From Corythucha ciliata (taxonomy: Eukaryota; Arthropoda; Insecta; Hemiptera; Tingidae), in contig CM075942.1 of NCBI GenBank assembly GCA_038030265.1, forward strand, positions 12,048,029 to 12,112,028: DNA of 64,000 nt, read 5' to 3'. Shown in pieces: positions 23,845-34,130 of the stretch. A model generated the notes under the pieces. The model ran no database searches and was not told where the DNA came from. It saw only the letters and a program-made list of their open reading frames with translations. Each line of letters starts with the position of its first letter. The first letter of the stretch is position 1. The translations under genes were made by a program, and so were the position numbers.

Positions 23845-24051
23845 CAAGAATTGCAAGAGTCTTGCACAATACTCTTGTTCTTGCGCAGTTCTTGCGCGCT
23901 TGTTGTTGTATTCCCGGAGTCTTGCAGGAAGTCTTGTTATTGTAGGGTAAGTCTTGGTCTTGGTCTTGCATCCACAATCAAGTGTCTTTCTTGTTCTTGC
24001 TGCAAGAGTCTTGCGAGACTGCAATAACCAAGACCATTCTTGCCCATCACT
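23845..24051 (-). repeat. Dispersed CAAGAC-rich repeat, copy 1
   Basis: Built of CTTGCAAGAGTCTTGC and GGTCTTGGTCTTGC modules. The right edge reads CATTCTTGCCCATCACTA, inverse of TAGTGATGGGCAAGAATG, the style of a hAT terminus (CAGTGATGGGC) with its first base changed. A second copy lies at 62345-62512 with the same edge. Frames through it are rich in Cys/Leu or Arg/Thr and are not genes. Confidence 0.6.
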
Positions 24052-24079
24052 ATCTATATTGTAACCGAGAACAAGCGCT

Positions 24080-25010
24080 TTATCCCCAACCTCGAATTTT
24101 CACTATTTCGACTGTCGCGAATTAGCGACTTTGTCAAGTTATAAGCTGTCAATCAGCGATTGTCCTTAATTTTAGCAGCAAATTATCACTTTCTCTCAAT
24201 TTCAGTCGGCGTATACGTGCACCAAGAACAGCACGTTAGCGTTTTTTCGTTAGTTTTAGCCATAAAAGAGCCTCCATGAACATGCACCGAGCGAATCAGC
24301 GATTTTGTCTTAATTCTATTCTTGTAATTGCATTGGAGAAACCACTTACCTACTATACTAACGATTTTTCGTTTGTTTCAATTTTAGACAAAAAGTGGCG
24401 CTTTTTCTCAACTAGCCGAAAATAAGCGCTTTATCCTAATGTTAGCCACGAATTAGCAACAAATTAACGCTTTATCATTTCAGCCACGAATTAGCAGGTT
24501 TTTCTTAACTTTATACCTGCGAATAACAATTTCTCGATTTCAGTAATGAATTAGCGGATTTTCTCAATTTTAGCTGCAATGGAGAGCTTTTCATAAATTT
24601 TAGTGCCGCGAATTTGCGTTTTTCTCAATTTTATACGTTCAATTAGAGAGCTGTTTCCTAATTTTACCAGTGATTTATTGAATTCTGGCCACGAATTAGT
24701 GCATTTCTCATCATGTTGCCTCCAGAAACCGGGAATTGGCGTTTTCCCGTTTTTTCATTATCTGTGAATGAACGGTTTTATCAATCTTATAGCCGCCAAT
24801 GAGTGATTTTTTTTTTTCCACTTTTCGTCACGAATTAGTGCTTACTAACACTTGCCCTATGCGAACAGTGCGTTAACGATTCTTCTAAATTTTAACCGTA
24901 CAAGGGCCGCCATAAACCGCGAATAAGACAAGGAACCCGAATTTTAGTCTCGAATGAGCGATTTTTTTAAAAACTTGGGTTCCTAAAATTGATGAATAAC
25001 AGAAATCCTT
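24080..25010 (-). repeat. Family A array, minus orientation
   Basis: Many units with CGAATTAGCG then TTTTTCTCAATTTTAG. The array ends in a non-repetitive subterminal stretch (25018-25087) that is shared with the left end of the array at 31265. Confidence 0.75.
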
Positions 25011-25017
25011 AAAAATC

Positions 25018-25087
25018 CCAATTTTTCCATCTTTATGTAAGATTTTCCCAGGGTCTGTCTGCCCCCCTCGCCCTCGGCACGCTACTC
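25018..25087 (-). mobile_element. Element terminus bordering the family A array
   Basis: On the minus strand, from the edge inward: AGTAGCGTGCCGAGGGCGAG, then a C/G-rich block, then AAAATCTTACATAAAGATGG. The left flank of the 31.3-kb array has CAGTAGCGAGCC, GGGGCGAG, then AAAATCTTAAAGATGG in the same order. This marks both as ends of one element family. The expected terminal G is changed here (ACTC). The opposite end of this copy was not found. Confidence 0.5.
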
Positions 25088-25255
25088 GTTATTACTCATT
25101 TGACGGATTTACATTTTGACGGATTTCTGACGGAATTTTGAACTTGACTTGACGCGAAGAACAAAGTAGCAGTTGGCAACGCTGCTAACAGAGCCGGTCG
25201 TCGGCCAATTCACAAGCAGAGGAGCCCTCCTAAACCCGTAAATCGTGTAAACGCG

Positions 25256-25425
25256 TAAAGGTCTATCCACACACATATTATTCTCAATGGAAATTAAAGG
25301 GTCACGTGCCGGATATGCCTGAACGAGCCTCTCAATTCCCATATGATAATAATATTTTACTTGCCGGACATGTCCCGGACGGGGCACGTCCCGTTCACGG
25401 CGCTGATGTGTGTGAATCGACGTTA
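25256..25425 (-). mobile_element. MITE family K, copy 1
   Basis: Ends are inverted: TAAAGGTCTATCCACACACA on the left and TGTGTGTGAATCGACGTTAA on the right. Inside is an imperfect palindrome with ATTATTCTCAATGGAAATT and AATTCCCATATGATAATAAT, and GGACGGGGCACGTCCC. Related to 41962-42130. Overlapping ORFs on both strands (118 and 93 codons) are by-products of the palindrome. Confidence 0.6.
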
Positions 25426-25429
25426 AATG

Positions 25430-26100
25430 TCGCAGGGGTCCTCTCGGAGTCCTCGATTGCCCCACAGGAGCTCCAAATCACACATCGGAAGCTCTTTAAG
25501 ACGTGCTGTGCAAGCCTTGTCGACTCGTTCCGTTCAAAGTTTAGCATAAATGTATACCTATGTAAATGGACGTTTAATATTGCTTGACACCGAAGATTTT
25601 CCGACCAAAAATTGGTCAATTTTGTTGAGAAAAGTCGGTTTTTGGAGCAAACTTTTGTGGTTTTTAGTTTCCGAAGGGCAAAAACGACCAGATTGAGGGG
25701 CTAAAGTACGTTTGTCACCCTTGCTGGTGTAAGAGATAATTCGAATGACCCATTTTATGCGCTTGAGAGACACTGCACTTTGAATTAGACCAATTCTAAG
25801 GTGTTATCAGCGGAGTTTTTAAAAGGGAAAATATCAATTTCGTCACCAAATTGACGGTTTGTAAAGTTAATAGCCAAGTGAAAGTATAATTGATATTATT
25901 TCCAACCATATAAACCTCTTGCCTTGTGTTTATGCTGTAACATAAACGCATTCAGTCCGCAGTGGGTTGAGTATCGTTCTTTCTACGAAGTTTTAATATC
26001 TTATAAAATGACCCCACCGAAGCGACGAATGTAATCGAATGTTTCATGTAATCAAACCGCGATTTTTAGAAAAAAATGTGTCTTCATTAACTGACAAAGG
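25430..26100. other. Spacer with decayed family D-like units
   Basis: 25590-25880 has ATTGGTCAATTTTG and ATTGACGG fragments without a clear period. The rest is unique. Confidence 0.3.
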
Positions 26101-26737
26101 AAAAACAAAAACAAATAAAAAAAAAAAAAACAGTAGCAAACTAATCCTCTTTCTGGTCCAACGAGAATGAAAGACGAGGTGGTGTAAGATATAAAAAAGT
26201 TTTTTTTTTTTTTATCGTATAATCGTAAAACTCTCTCGTCCCCCCTCCCCTTTGTTCAGATCATCATCCCACAGAGGCATTCTCTTAACCCAAGATGAGG
26301 CTGGTTGTTTGGGCTAAAGCCTATGCGGTTGAAAAGCAGTTAAGAATAAGGATTTAAGGGTTGAAGGATAATGTGTCCTTTGGTTGTTGTGGGTTTGGGG
26401 AAGGGTGAAGGGTACGAGTATTTTTTGGAAGGGACAACTGTTCTGCATATTCAAGGACCCTTTCGGCGTGTGCATGAGGGGGGGGGGAGGAATGTTAAAG
26501 TCTATGAAGTCGTCAAGTGGGGTTTTTATAGCTTTGACTTTAGTGGTTTTTCTACATTTTTTTTAGGTTGATGATTTTTTTTTTTTTTTTCACTTTGTTT
26601 CTGTGAGGCTAGGAAGCACGTATAAACCATACAACAGGTAGGAGAGAAAGAAAAAAGAGCGGTCGAGAAATGCCAAGGTGAAACACACACACACACTCAC
26701 ACAACAAAAAATCCCAGGGATGTCAGGGAGATCTCCT

Positions 26738-26751
26738 GTTGCCAGGGCAAC
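26738..26751. promoter_or_regulatory. RFX-type X-box palindrome
   Basis: GTTGCCAGGGCAAC is a perfect palindromic match to the RFX consensus (two GTTGCC half-sites, spacer of two). It is followed by GCCATTTTG (26762-26770) and GGCCATGTTG (26782-26791), which resemble YY1 sites. RFX sites are typical of ciliary or sensory-neuron promoters in animals. No gene is yet attached to it. Confidence 0.35.
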
Positions 26752-27193
26752 AGTGTGAGGAGCCATTTTGAGAAGAGAGGAGGCCATGTTGCTCAAACCT
26801 TCCCCCACCCTATCCTGTTCAACACCGTTAAGTGCGTCCCTATAGAGTGCAGCAGGGTGGTTGCCCGCCTGCTAAAGATACCCGGGGCGCAGAGAAGTCT
26901 TTCTCTCTTTTTGTTTCCTTCTCTTACTCACTCTCTCTCTTTTTTTTTCTCTTTTTTCTTCTCTCTAATCCACCACCACCTCCTTCTATACCTCCTTACC
27001 CCTCCCTCCACCACTTCATCATGTTTTTAACCCAGCAGGGCTTTTCGTGTTCTTTCACCCTCCCCCTCTGCCCGTCCCCCATTCTCCCCCTCAACGTGTC
27101 CTCCTCAATATACACACCGCTTTAGGATTACTTGGCATTTAGTTTTATACTCAGGTTTTGACTCCGGCTCTCTTTCGTTGTTTGGTTTCGTAT

Positions 27194-27201
27194 TATAAAA
27201 G
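27194..27201 (+). promoter_or_regulatory. Possible TATA box downstream of the X-box
   Basis: TATAAAAG lies about 450 bp after the X-box. A donor-like GGG|GTAAGTGG is at about 27430. There is no initiator match near 27225. Weak. Confidence 0.15.
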
Positions 27202-28241
27202 TGTTTTCGGATCCTCCCCCTCCCCCATCCAACAAACTATCGCATTTAGGGCTTTTTTTTTTAACGCGTTTTCGAACCCTCTCTTTCATTCATTTAAAAA
27301 CTATAATTGAACGGGCTGGATTCGGACACAAAAAGGACCGGAGTGGAGGAGATTTAATGTTTCTTTTTTTAAATAAAAAGAGGAAAATCTCCCTCTCTGC
27401 AATCCCTCTGAGGTGACTGTTTGACTGGGGTAAGTGGCATATAATAAAAAAGAATATTATTGTAAACATTAAAAGTTAATATACTCTATATCGTAGTCTT
27501 TTACTGTTATTTGATTACCGCACCGCGCTTTAAATTTTTACGCTTCTTTTTCCTTTTTTGCGGGCATTTACTAGATACAAATCACACAAAAATCGCTAGA
27601 ATATTACAACTTAATTAAGACGATATTCTCACCCTTCTCACTCCCATTCATCGTGGGAAGCTTAAATTGCTTTTGATTTGTTTAGTGGGGGGAAGGGGGA
27701 CATTAAAAACGTTTAAACCGTGCAGGTAAATGTAATTCGGCACGTGAAACATTTTAATGACGTACAATCTGTTATGGCCGACGCCAACTATTAGTAAGTA
27801 GGTCGTTAAGTGTCGTTTTGATTCATTTTATTACACGCCGTACAATATTTTGTTTTCTATGCTGAAAAAAGTGACTATTTTTGACCGGTAAATTAGATAA
27901 TTAATCCATTTCGGTCGTTCATCTTTTAAATTACAGTGATTTACACCTACTTAAAAATCTGACGTGATGGCGGTAAAATTTGGGGACCGCGAGGCTCTAT
28001 CAGGGACCATCCCCGAGTAGTTGCCAACCAGCGCCTCAGAACGCACCATATGTATTCAACATTGTAGCTAATTGGTGTGAAAAATAACAATTTTGTTCAA
28101 TAAGTGGATTATTTAGCCACGTCTGGTATAATGTTGTTCTATTTTGGTCCCCAGAAACGTATAGTATTTGCTAAATAACGGCCGATTTTGTCGCACAATC
28201 TTGCTATTTGTTTACAAAACTGTTTATTAAGCCGCAGAATC

Positions 28242-28536
28242 TTATGGCTCAACGACGAAATTCAAACTATAATAGTCGGAGAAACCTTGAATAGATGTGT
28301 TTACCCCCTTGCAGCATAGCCATATGGCAAAGAAACTTGACATAATGCCCCGAAGACACATAAAATCAGTGATCCAGCCATTGAATACAAATCTCTGTTC
28401 CTTAGTTGAGCGTTTAACACCACATACTGTGGTTTTTAGCGTCGACAACTTGTCTTCTAGCAGACCGGTATTAAAGCCGTCACCAAGCCCTCTGGGATAC
28501 ATAAAAACGTACCATACAGCCCCAGTAAAAGAATAG
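28242..28536. other. Overlapping unrecognised ORFs on both strands
   Basis: Plus frame 28297-28536 (79 codons, begins MFTPLQHSHMAKK) and minus frame 28242-28502 (86 codons, begins MYPRGLGDGFNTG). Both are free of simple sequence, which is unusual in this window. They cannot both be judged coding by eye and neither is recognised. No splice sites bound them clearly. Confidence 0.12.
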
Positions 28537-30471
28537 TTTCCTGTAAAACGTCATGTTCAGCCCTCGATAGGTTGAAAATGTCGAGCATTTGGTGTTATGG
28601 CTCTAAAACACGCGGCCACTGCGAAAGCGCGTAGTCCGATCCGCCTACAGCACAATACTTGCCCATTTTCTTCCCTGTATCTCTCTTAGCTTAAGAAGTT
28701 AACCGAAATTGACCAAGATACTGAAATACTTCCCTCCTCACCCCTCCCTGTACAGCATGGACTTTAACCCCGGTGCGGTGGTTCGGCAATTTCACTTTGC
28801 CCCTATATGGTACAAAGCAGTGCCCACAGGAATTTGGTGTGGACTGGCAAGTTATTCATTTTTTTTTTTTTTTTTTCTGGTTTTGCAACTGGTAGGTGAG
28901 GGGGTTAGGGTTCTCAGACCGGCGGCGCTTGATCATATTTGGGGATTTTCCCGAGCTTGAAGCGTTTCGAAACAAATGACACGTATCGCGACAGAATTGT
29001 CGCCTCGGTGGCGCGGCAGCCGATATGCCTCGGGGAAAATGGGAAGAAGGAATGAAATAAATTGTATTTTTCCAATTGTAAAAACGCCACTCTTAATTCC
29101 TAAATTGACTTTGAAATTGAAAGAAACGTCCTTCACTAAATTATTTATTGGAAAAAGAACGAAAAAACAAATACAAAACTTATAGCGTCAGAATGAATTT
29201 GATGTTATCTCAAATAGAGAAATATAGCCGGGATAAAGTTTTATTTTTTTTACGGCAGCTCTTGTCTGTGCCCCCTCCACCATTCTACTACCCCTCAACC
29301 CTGTCACACCACAACGGACTAGACTTTTATTACCGTCGGACAAACAAGATCCAGAGTGAACAGCGCTTTATTTTATTTTAAAACAACCGTCTAGCCGCAG
29401 GACGCTCAAACCTTGGGATCATATGACACGTGTGTCTCATTGCAAAAGAAAAACAAAAAAACTAAACACGCCCTTATAATTCCTTCTTGTTATGTAATTA
29501 CAACCGTACAAAAAAAAATTTCCTGGTCGTGTTTCGCTCCGGCCTCGAAACTCCGCCCAACGCGCGTTCAGGGATATTCGGAGCGTTCTATTTTTCGCGT
29601 CCACCCCTCTCGCTCGCCCAATACACTGTTAGAAAATAGAATTGTCGGAGGGCGTCTTGATCGGCAAGGGGTGGGTTGGGGGGGTAAGGGAAGTTGAGTC
29701 TCTGCAACCCTTTTCGTTGGCGTTAATTATAACATTGACTACGGAATCTCTCGTGAAGCATTTGCGTTCCATTCCCTCATACAGCGGAAAAGTGTTTTTC
29801 CTTCAGTTTTTTTGATGAGTTTTGCTATCGTGTTTCATTTTCCTTCAGAAGTCACGTACCCACACTGCAGTTGTGGAAAAAAAAAAAACACGTTTCCGGT
29901 TTTTAAAACTCTCAGAACAATCGTTCCCCTTTTTTTCCTTCTTCAAAGATAAAATGCGAAGGCGTGAGCGTTTTTTTTTTGTTCACCGCCGAGAAAATTT
30001 TATTTATTCATTGAACGTAGCGCATTTTTGTTGTTTTCTTCTAATTTGTATGCATTAAAGGAGGGTTCCACTCTTACCACCACCGTTGTGAATATAGCGA
30101 GGGAGAATATTTTTATTTTAAGCGATTCCCCCCACTCACCCTTCAGCCATGTGTATTCGCCTTTTTCTTAACGACACAAAAAAAAAAAAAGTCCCTCCTT
30201 AAAGGAAACCGAACTTATACGCTTCTATGACGGGGGAGTCCTTTTCCGTTTTTACAATCGAACGCTTTTTGTTTTGTTTTATTATGGTGACCCCACCCCC
30301 ACCACACCCACGTATTATGTCTCCCTTGAAGGACAATCGTCGGGGGAGAGTTTTTTTTTTAAGGGCTCTTACTCTTCCGTTGCTTTGAATGTCAAAAGCG
30401 GGGCCATTAATGCCAAATCTGCATTTTTTGTTTTACTATAAACGCGTGTCTTTTATTCCTGGGGGGGGGGG

Positions 30472-30831
30472 GTGTCCGAACCTCCACACCCTACCACCCT
30501 CGATCACAATTTATTTATTCAAACTATAAAGGGGATGGATGCGCTGCGCAAATATTTTGTGAGATATCAATCAGGGCCAAATCTGGATGTCGCCCACCTA
30601 CAAAAAAGGCTCCTGGAAATATCTCCGAAAGTTTTTTTCCAAAAACAGAAAACGATTGTCGGTTGGACATTCGGAGCCGTTTGTGGACAAAAATGGACAG
30701 TTTTGTCAAATCTGGCCCTTGATTACTCGCGAGACCCGGCAAAGCCAAGTCATGAGGAGGACCCGGATCACCCAAGACTGAATGAGGACCGTTTGGCTGA
30801 AATACGTTGGAGTGGCTCTGGGTACAGATGA
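30472..30831 (+). other. 119-codon unrecognised ORF
   Basis: Opens just after a run of about twelve G. The frame begins MSEPPHPTTLDHNLF and ends RWSGSGYR. An antisense 83-codon frame covers part of it. Composition is mixed, but the start abuts low-complexity sequence and no family is recognised. It may be a decayed transposon coding fragment. Confidence 0.12.
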
Positions 30832-31264
30832 AAGTCTGAGGTCGAAATGACGAATCTCACATTTCGGATGATTTAGTTCTTTCAAGAAGCAAATTTATGT
30901 GGTTTCACACTCTAAAATTATAATTCACAGACTTCATTCCCTACAAAACAGCTGAGGCACTGGATCAGTGGCATAGAGCATGGCATGAGGGAGTGGGGAG
31001 GCGCCCCGGGCATTATATTGTACAGATATTTTTGATTTGTCTTGATCACAAATATGGTTAAGACTGGGGCACGAGTGATCCGAAAAACATATCAATACCT
31101 TGCACAAACTCCATGTATCTGTCCTATACAAACCACCTAAACTGGCAATATTGCCAACTGACTTTTTGCTCTTCTCGTCAAGTCAAGCTCGAAATTCTGT
31201 CCAAAACCCATTAAATAGTGTTCCGTACCGCTAAAAAAAAAAAATCGGTCAAATAAATAATAAT

Positions 31265-32500
31265 CAGTAGCGAGCCTTGTTAGGGGCGAGAGAGGACAAA
31301 TAAACCCGGGCCGTATCTTATGACGAAGATCCTGAAAATCTTAAAGATGGAAAAATAGGGAACTTAAGACTTCATGTTCATGAATTTAAGAACAAAAGTC
31401 CCAAAAAGCGCTAAAATTAAGAAAAAATTGTGAATTCGCGATTTACGGTGACCCTTTTACGGGTAAAATTTAGAAAATACCCAACTAACGTATACTGTTC
31501 ATGCGGCAAGCTCACGGCTAACCGCGAGAACAAGCGGTAGTTCATGACCAAAAGTGAAAAAAAAAAATCACGCATTCGCGTGAAAAACGCTAAATCTCGG
31601 GAAAAAGAAATAAAATAGGGAAAATGCCAATTCACAGCCATGAATTCAATGAATTGCTGCCAAAATTAAGAAAAAGCGCTAAATAACGGATAAAACCGAA
31701 GGAAAAAAACCCCAAAAACTCTAGTTCACGGCACAAATCACGAAAACGCCATTTCGTGTTTTTTTTGTTGATACTTTATGATTATAGATATATAGAAGCG
31801 CTATTGGTTCATGATGAGAAAAGAAAAACACCCGCTAATTCATTGCTAAGACCGGGGAAAAGCGCTAATTGGTGGTTAAAATGAAGAAAAAAGCTTACAT
31901 TTGCTGCCTAAATTGCTGTTAAAACTGAGATAAAGCACTTAATTCTTGGCTGAAATTAAGAAAGCTCGCTTTAGCTAAAACTGAGAACATTTCCCAGTTT
32001 GTATCTAAAATTAAAAAAAAAAAAAAAGAAGAAAGAAAAAAAGCGTTTCTCTATGTTCTTGATGCATTTTCAAGAATAAAATTTGAAGAAAAAAACGCTA
32101 ATGTGATGTTGTTGGGGCGTGTCCGCGGCTAAAATGAAGAAAAATCGCTCATTCGCCGCTTATACCTTGACAAAAAAGCTAACTCACGGTAAAATCGACA
32201 AAATACCAATTTGCGGTTTCTGACGGCGTTAATTTGCGGCTAGAATTGATTAAAATGCTAGTACGTGGTTAAAATTGAGATAAGGCGCTGATTTTCGTGT
32301 CGAAAATAGAGAATAGGGTCTTGTCCGCGCAGCTAAAATAAAACAAAACAAACGCTATTCGTTGCTTACATTGTTAAAATGCTCTAATACATTGTTTCTC
32401 GATTCAATTTCAAGACCGAAATTGAGAGAAATCTTTAATTTCCGGCTGAGATCATGAAAAAGTGTCAAATCGTGACTAAAATTGATAAAAAGTGGACATA
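31265..32500 (+). mobile_element. Element left end followed by a family A array
   Basis: Begins CAGTAGCGAGCC with ATAATAAT before it, passes through GGGGCGAG and AAAATCTTAAAGATGG (shared with 25018-25087), then family A units from about 31385 to 32490 in plus orientation. The array therefore lies at the same distance and direction from the same terminus in two places. The right end was not found; another CAGTGGCGGCGGAA terminus (32505) interrupts or abuts it. Confidence 0.5.
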
Positions 32501-32504
32501 CACA

Positions 32505-32570
32505 CAGTGGCGGCGGAATTCAGCCCCGGCATTGGGGGAGTAAGTCTGAGCAGTTCCCCCTCTAGAAAAT
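32505..32570 (+). mobile_element. Isolated hAT-like left end
   Basis: CAGTGGCGGCGGAA is identical over 14 bases to both ends of the 56316-59000 element, and is followed by CAGCCCCGG and a G-rich block. No matching right end follows before 33080, so the copy is probably truncated. Confidence 0.35.
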
Positions 32571-32702
32571 ACCATTTTGCGAATCAATTATGCATACATG
32601 TGCAAAAATACGATTCTCGAGGCAAAAATTCCAAACCCTTCACCAGATTCATGAAATTTTGTTAGATGGATATGATAAATAATTCTATCGCCGGTATTTT
32701 AA

Positions 32703-33076
32703 ATTAATAAATTAATTAAACTGATGTTATACGGACGTCGATGGAAGGGCATAGCCCAACACGATTCGGCTCCCCGGCGTGATTTGAACGGAGACGCCAA
32801 GATAAACTCTAGATAAGATAAAATTCGGCTTGGTTTACCGATCAGGAGAAACGCCTATAGAGTTTCGAGAAACAATGGACCTGGGTGAGGTTCGGCTTAG
32901 CTTATCCCTCGGAGTGTACGACTCCCAAAGGCGCAATTGGCAGCGTGCTGGACTAGTATCCAGAGGTTGGGGGTTCAAATGCCGCCGGGGTAGCCATTTT
33001 TTCTCGAAACTCGAATCGTGTTGGGCTATGCCCTTCCATCGTCGTCCGGATAACATCAGTTTAATTAATTCATTAA
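32703..33076. mobile_element. Fold-back element with tRNA-derived sequence
   Basis: Left arm (32703-32797) and right arm (about 32970-33076) are inverted copies sharing AACTGATGTTAT, ATGGAAGGGCATAGCCCAAC and CGATTCG. Both arms contain a tRNA T-arm/B-box (GTTCAAAT, then GCCGGGG) facing each other across about 170 bp. The right arm has a 14-nt insertion relative to the left. It looks like two SINE-type 3' parts joined head to head, or a fold-back transposon that captured a tRNA gene. Confidence 0.6.
32918..32996 (+). pseudogene. tRNA-like sequence in the fold-back element
   Basis: A box AGGCGCAATTGGCAGCG, anticodon arm CTGGA-CTAGTA-TCCAG, variable AGAGG, T arm GGGGGTTCAAATGCCGCC. The anticodon loop has 6 rather than 7 nt and the acceptor stem pairs poorly, so it is not an intact tRNA. 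Loop and flanks are closest to a Trp/Thr-like tRNA. Its A and B boxes could still serve as a Pol III promoter, as in SINEs. Confidence 0.5.
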
Positions 33077-33079
33077 TCA

Positions 33080-33430
33080 TGAAATTCTCTTGTTTCTAGG
33101 TTAATTTTTCTGGGTGATTTGAGTCCTAAAGACACAGTTTTACAGGATAAATGACGTGTTACAAGCTAAATCGGCTACATCGGCCATAAAATGGCGTATT
33201 CACACTATTCAGAGCAGATACTTAGTGTGAAAGAGCAAGAGTATGCCGTGATCAGTAGCATACCGTGGTAATGGCGAGGGGGGCGTAGACCGTCCTGAGC
33301 CACCAATCAGAGAGGGCCCCAGAAAAGCTTAAATATGGAAGGACGATAATTTTTAGGTTGATGTTCATAGATTTTTAGGTACCTACTACGTGAACACGAG
33401 TTTTGGTATACGACTGGACAGTGACTTGGC
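33080..33430. other. Spacer with a CAGTAGC-type terminus
   Basis: CAGTAGCATACCGTGG at 33253, followed by GGCGAGGGGGGCG, is related to the 31265 terminus. The following family A array runs in the opposite orientation, so it is probably a different element. No right end was found. Confidence 0.3.
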
Positions 33431-33890
33431 TCCTTTCGACGATTTTCAGCCCATCCAAATTTGCGTTTTTTTCTCGCGTCTGCAGCCACAAGGTTGCCTC
33501 AAGAAACTTTATGCGAATTATTTTTTTTATCAATTTTTACCGCATACTTGCGTTTTTTGTCAAGCTAAGCTGCGAATTAGCTATTTTCGGTCATTTTAGC
33601 CGCGAATGGACGCTATCTCTCGATTTGATCCGCGGACTTGCCCTGAGAACAGCACGTTGGTGATAAAACAGTCTCCGTTCACTGCGAATTAGCAATTTTA
33701 TCTCAGTCGCGAACCACAAGTCGTTTATTTTTTATTTTTTAGACGCGAAGTGCTATTTTTTCTCAATTTTACCTTTTTCCTCAATTTTAGCTGAGAGTTA
33801 GAACTTTATCTTAATTTTAGACGCAAATTTGCGTTTTTATTTTACCGCGAACCAGTGGTTTATCTCATTTTTAGGCTGATTCTTAGGGGT
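33430..33890 (-). repeat. Family A array, minus orientation
   Basis: Units with GCGAATTAGC and TTTTCTCAATTTTA, about 30 bp apart, strongly diverged. Confidence 0.65.
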
Positions 33891-33905
33891 TGGCCAACTA
33901 TGGTC

Positions 33906-33938
33906 TCGACGATGAGCCGGATGATGGCTCATCGTCGA
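33906..33938. other. Perfect 13-bp hairpin
   Basis: TCGACGATGAGCC is followed after a 7-nt loop (GGATGAT) by its exact inverse. It lies between two arrays and is not followed by a T run. It may be a structural or fold-back remnant. Confidence 0.6.
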
Positions 33939-34130
33939 ATTGACTGATCTCCTTAAAAACTGTGAAATTGTGCGTTTTTAAATAATTCAAGCAGGAAATT
34001 ATCAATTTTCGGTTGATATTTCAGGATGTCTACAGCTTCCCCAGAACAAAATTCCCTGACTCAGCAAATTTTCATGGTTATCCAAATTGATATTATCAGT
34101 AAGATCGCTTAAACTACGAGGGTTAGTAGG

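Larger units (their letters stand above)
26100..31255. other. Long unique intron-like island
   Basis: Homopolymers and CT tracts throughout (T runs 26200-26213, 26577-26591, 28859-28876; G run 30461-30472). A good acceptor-like tract, TTTCATTTTCCTTCAG, ends at 29849 with no donor nearby. Overlapping ORFs on both strands at 28242-28536 and 30472-30831 are balanced in composition but unrecognised. 30966 begins CAGTGGCATAGAGC and leads into GGGGAGGCGCCCCGGGC, which looks like a hAT-type left end with no partner. Confidence 0.35.

Noticed and set aside
25109..25587. Overlapping 118- and 93-codon frames
   Set aside because: They cover the palindromic MITE of family K; the second MITE copy (41927-42235) gives similar by-product frames.
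33253..34120. Third CAGTAGC-type element bounding the 33.4-33.9 kb array
   Set aside because: Left end present, but the array orientation is opposite to the two related loci and no right end with GCCGTGAT was found.
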